Source: Lucinisca nassula
Taxonomy: Eukaryota > Mollusca > Bivalvia > Lucinida > Lucinidae
DNA: 64,000 bases
Assembly: GCA_963580285.1 (NCBI GenBank)
Contig: OY757010.1
Span: 150,663,596 to 150,727,595, forward strand
Direction of reading: 5' to 3'
Position numbers and translations under genes: made by a program. The notes beneath the pieces were generated by a model that was given only the letters and a program-made list of their open reading frames with translations, was not told the origin of the DNA and did not search any database. This document shows positions 60,941 through 64,000 of the stretch, in pieces; positions within the stretch are counted from its first letter, which is position 1; every line of letters starts with the position of its first letter.

Positions 60941-61225
60941 GGCCCCCGCCAATAGGGGCTTGAAGAAATATATGGGCTGCATGATGCTTCCACGCAGAGC
61001 TGAATCCGGCGAGCACACTAGTACTGGTAAGCCTGTCCAGGAACCGCGGTGCGAGGTGGACCGTCCATGCTAATAAACCCTATTGGTTTCATTGAGCGAC
61101 AGGGCTTCAGATGTCATTTCATCTCAATGTCGGGTAAAAGTCCCACAAAATTGGAAGCAACGTCTCCAAAATTACCTTTACAATGTTGACGGGGACGATA
61201 AACCTCAAATCAAACAGACAAAAAA
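60941..61225 (+). mobile_element. SINE family A with 14-bp target duplication
   Basis: TCAAGGTTCTTATC is at 60927-60940 and 61226-61239. Head GGCCCCCGCCAATAGGGGCT and tail GGGGACGATAAACCTCAAAT. The CGCTTAGAGGATCTAAGCC stretch is deleted. Confidence 0.93.
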
Positions 61226-61370
61226 TCAAGGTTCTTATCCTTATACTTATGTGTATAATTCACATACATATAACCCAGTGGTGGGTTTTACATCATGCAA
61301 GCAAAAGCTAATCAGACTACTCTAAGCCTGGTCATCCATCAGGTCTAAACAGCCTTCAGTGTACACTTGA

Positions 61371-61664
61371 TGGCCCCCGCTCATCGGGGCTTGAAGAAAT
61401 ATATGGGCTGCATGATGCTTCCACGCAGAGCTGAAACCGACCGCAAACGAGTACTGGTAAACCGCTTAGAGGATCTAAGCCTGACCAGGCAAAGCAGTGC
61501 GAGTTGGCTCATCCATGCCAATAAACCCTAATATCATTGGGCGGCAGGGCTTGAGATGTCAATTCATCTCAATGTAAGATAAAAGTCCCATAAAATTGGA
61601 AGCAACATCTCCAAAATAACATTTACAGTGCGGACGGGGACGTTAAACCTAAAATCAAACAAAA
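61371..61664 (+). mobile_element. SINE family A with 15-bp target duplication
   Basis: TCAGTGTACACTTGA is at 61356-61370 and 61665-61679. The body is full length: TGGCCCCCGCTCATCGGGGC to GGGGACGTTAAACCTAAAAT. Confidence 0.93.
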
Positions 61665-61944
61665 TCAGTGTACACTTGAAGTAAGCTAGGATCCTCAGCT
61701 ACCCATTTAGTGCACATCCAAGACTGTGATAAGACTGGCCAGATGCCTGGGGAGATGTCATGCTTTAGTGGGTGCACATACCACATTGTTGGTTTTGCTA
61801 CATGAATGATCATATTACTAGACCATTTATGTCAAATCACAATACAGACATGATGTACATACACTGTTCTGCTAAAGCTTGATTCTAATCACAGTCTTCT
61901 GTGTCATCTGCATTATCCATCTGAATGGAATTCAGACAGCTAGT

Positions 61945-62157
61945 TCACTTGCGTACCCCACACATTTGGGAGCATGTAAAGCCATGCTTGAGGCAAGTGC
62001 ACAGAAGAGTTTTGCAATCGGCCTTACATTTACACTTGACGACCTTGAGCAGTCTCTCAGGTGCTGGTGGTTTATCTGTATGTACCGCCAGCAATTTGTC
62101 ACCTTTCACTGCCCAAACCCAGTTTTCTTCAGGTGCATATGTCTCCGTAGTCCTATT
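61945..62157 (-). pseudogene. Cysteine-rich C-terminal protein fragment
   Basis: Minus strand, bounded by stops at 62160-62158 and 61947-61945. It reads TYAPEENWVWAVKGDKLLAV, a proline-rich link PPAPERLLKVVK, and then CKCKADCKTLLCTCLKHG and FTCSQMCGVRK. The CxC-x3-C-x4-CxC-x5-C-x3-C arrangement is a small metal-binding-type module that I recall at the tails of transposon-associated proteins in cnidarians and molluscs. No start or upstream part is present, so it is a fragment. It lies directly upstream of, and antisense to, the LINE copy. Confidence 0.55.
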
Positions 62158-62191
62158 TCATTGTTGCACTAGTGGCAGCTTTCAGACCTCC

Positions 62192-62787
62192 ATGATTAGA
62201 TATAGGTTACTGAGTTTTTGGTGGATGCTTCTGACAAAGCTTTTATTTATAGCTAAATACGCCAGTTACGTGTGTCTGCAGCTGTTTGAATCTTCGTTAT
62301 GTAATTTACACTTTTCTCTAGTTTTGTTCCTTCTACTATTAGGAGCTGGAGATGTCGAGAGCAATCCAGGTCCAGACAATGAGCACTCATTATCTATCCT
62401 TCATCTAAATATTAGGAGCATACGAAACAAAATTGCCTATACACAAGATCATCTTTCGGATTTTAATATCTTATGCTTCTCTGAGACGCATCTCGACGCC
62501 AACGTATCCTCTGAACTACTTACTATTTCAAATTATTTTAGTGACCCGTACAGGAACGACAGGAATGTGTATGGAGGTGGATTTCTCTTGTATATAAGTT
62601 CTAGCCTCAGGCACCGACATAGACCTAATTTAGAAATATTTTGTGAAGAGTCAATTTGGACAGAAGTCGATGTTAATCAAGATAGCTTATTGATATGTTT
62701 ATTTTAAAGTCCAACCACAGCAGACAGTAATTTCTTTAATAATTTTAATGCAAATATCGAAAAAGCTTCGGAAATAAGAATTTCATA
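62192..62787 (+). pseudogene. LINE fragment: 2A-like N-terminus and start of AP-endonuclease
   Basis: This is the 5' part of an APE-type non-LTR retrotransposon ORF. From the ATG at 62192 two hydrophobic stretches lead to a leucine-rich run and GAGDVESNPGP at 62345-62374, an exact match to the 2A ribosome-skipping consensus D(V/I)ExNPGP. The endonuclease follows: LHLNIRSIRNK, then CFSETHLD containing the glutamate expected in the active site. A TAA at 62705-62707 interrupts the frame. The same frame continues after it as SPTTADSNFFNNFNANIEKA until about 62787, so this is a nonsense mutation rather than a natural end. The copy is therefore dead. 2A in LINE N-termini is known from trypanosome L1Tc and sea-urchin elements. 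The clade is probably CR1/L2-like, which is inferred from style only. Confidence 0.85.
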
Positions 62788-63357
62788 AACACCTTGGGTG
62801 GACTTAAAGTAAAAACGGACAGTCGGGTGAGCGCATTCAAAACATATTAACAAGTGCTGCAAAGATTGTAGGTATAATGAGAAAATTAAAATTTTCGCTC
62901 ACTAGAGTTGCGCTTAACCAAATATATCTTACATATGCACTACCTATTCTTGAGTATTCTTCAGTCGTCTGGCATGAATGTTCTCTCCAAGACTCAAATG
63001 CTCTCGAAAAGCTTCAAAATGAGGCTGATAGAATAGTAACTGGTCTCACGAGATCGGTTTCTTTGGATAATTTGTACAGGGAATGTGGCTGGCCATCATT
63101 AGCAGATAGACATAAACAACAAAAAAATGAATTTCATGTACAGATCAACGAATGCGTTAGTTCCAAGCTACATAACTGATTTAATCCCTCCTGTTATAAG
63201 GGAAACCACCAATTATCGTCTGAGAAATCAAAATAATATTACTCAACCGTTTTATCGTACCGAACTATTTAGGAAATCGTGTATTCCTTCAGGAATAACG
63301 TTGTGGAATTCTCTGGACGAAAACTTAAACAACAGCCCCTCCTTAAATTCATTTTAA
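62788..63357 (+). pseudogene. LINE fragment: C-terminal part of reverse transcriptase
   Basis: The sequence resumes abruptly at about 62788 in the thumb end of a LINE reverse transcriptase (ILTSAAKIVGIMRKL, then ALNQIYLTYALPILEYSSVV). The palm with its catalytic aspartates is missing, so an internal deletion joins endonuclease to thumb. There is one in-frame TAA near 62812. The frame is open from 62877 and then shifts at an A-run around 63118-63127, after which it continues as ALVPSYITDLIPPVIRETTN and FRKSCIPSGITLWNSLDE to 63357. Deletion, stop and frameshift all mark a degraded copy collinear with 62192-62787. Confidence 0.85.
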
Positions 63358-63598
63358 ATATTAGACAAAAAGACACCATCTAGATACCATAACTGGTATT
63401 TTCCTACATTTGTCCAGGACTTCAGTTATATTAGTTTTGTGGTGGTCAGTAGACTTCACTGATTTGTACAACTGTAAATGTATATACTTTTGAGGGCCTC
63501 ATGGAAGATTAGCTAACACATGTAAATGTCTATGCTAAATGTTGTTACCCTCGTTAAATAAAGACTTTACTTACTGACTACTAACTTACTTACTAGAT
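63358..63598 (+). mobile_element. Inserted LINE 3' end (3' UTR with AATAAAG and TTAC tail)
   Basis: This non-coding segment interrupts the reverse-transcriptase C-terminus. It ends with GTTAAATAAAGACTTTACTT followed by a TTAC-rich simple tail (about 63565-63595), as at the 3' end of a LINE. It is most simply a 5'-truncated copy of a second LINE inserted into the first. It could instead be the natural 3' UTR of the first copy, with a separate fragment after it. Confidence 0.5.
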
Positions 63599-63949
63599 GT
63601 TCAAAGAGTAACTCCTCACTATATTAATGGTGACAGATATTTGTCAGTTATGCATTCTAGAATTAGAAACAATTGTAGTAACTTATCAAATGATTTGTAT
63701 ATTAACCATTTAACAATGAATCCACTTTGTACCTGTAATCAAGAAAGAGAAAACGCAGATCACTATTTCCTTGGATGCACTAAATATGAAAACGAACGGT
63801 TGAGATTTCTCCATGAATCGCGCAAGTTTCACCCTTTGAGTATCAACCTGATTTTATCTGGCGATGAATGCATATCCCTCGAAAGTTATACTACACTTTT
63901 TAGATCTGTCAGGAGTTACATTAAAAGCACAAAACAATTTTCTGATTAG
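63599..63949 (+). pseudogene. LINE fragment: C-terminal Cys/His tail
   Basis: The reading frame encodes RVTPHYINGDRYLSVMHSRI, then RNNCSNLSNDLYINHLTMNP, LCTCNQERENADHYFLGCTK and a tail ending in KSTKQFSD and TAG. The C...CxC...H...C pattern is the tail found after the reverse transcriptase in many CR1/L2-like LINEs. It is collinear with the two fragments upstream, so the three pieces are remains of one element, or of two adjacent copies. Confidence 0.8.
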
Positions 63950-64000
63950 TATTTTAGTAGATCCCAATCACTCCATGCTCACCCGAGAAGGCGCACACTA

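Noticed and set aside
61925..62340. N-terminal extension of the LINE frame to 61925
   Set aside because: The upstream part overlaps the antisense cysteine-rich fragment, so the open frame there is incidental. The ATG at 62192 is a more plausible remnant start.

Overview
The window looks like about 64 kb of bivalve mollusc nuclear DNA, probably from a heterodont clam. It is AT-rich, has long introns, and is dominated by short non-autonomous elements, tRNA-derived SINEs and 'pearl'/HINE-type elements built from ~160-bp tandem units. This assignment is an inference from repeat style and from one well-conserved animal gene. No bacterial-type operons, CRISPR arrays or genuine tRNA/rRNA genes are visible.

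The one confident host gene is a CDC7 kinase orthologue (the Dbf4-dependent kinase that licenses replication origins). It lies on the minus strand as ten coding exons between 59970 (ATG) and 32027 (stop). All exon junctions have GT/AG sites and compatible phases, and they join into a 478-residue kinase. The glycine loop, catalytic lysine, HRD, DFG and SPE motifs and a CxC-x6-CxxC zinc motif in kinase insert 2 are all present. Its roughly 26 kb of introns have been repeatedly invaded by mobile elements.

Region by region: 1-32 kb (downstream of CDC7) holds no gene I can support. It contains pearl/HINE arrays (1-602, 17.9-19.7, 20.8-22.0, 23.3-24.4 and 26.0-28.9 kb), many MITEs, SINEs and minisatellites. 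32-60 kb is CDC7 with intronic insertions. These include a 3.7-kb inverted-repeat element (37208-40929, 6-bp target duplication), a 5-kb Mutator-like element packed with tandem arrays (50360-55328, 9-bp target duplication), and a 1.4-kb TA-flanked element (58123-59511). 60-64 kb holds two SINEs with clear target duplications, a cysteine-rich protein fragment on the minus strand, and a broken LINE on the plus strand whose N-terminus carries a 2A-type ribosome-skipping motif.

The most unusual signal is modular. About 40 copies of one imperfect palindrome (arms like GCAAACAGTGTAGACCC) sit at the centre of at least six different short elements. These elements have unrelated flanks and ends: some are bounded by TA (Tc1/mariner-like), others by TTAA with CCC...GGG ends (piggyBac-like). 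A second palindrome (GTACTCATTAGAA...GCCTC/GAGGC) also appears in more than one element context. Sharing of a palindromic core between MITEs of apparently different superfamilies is the best candidate here for an undescribed phenomenon.
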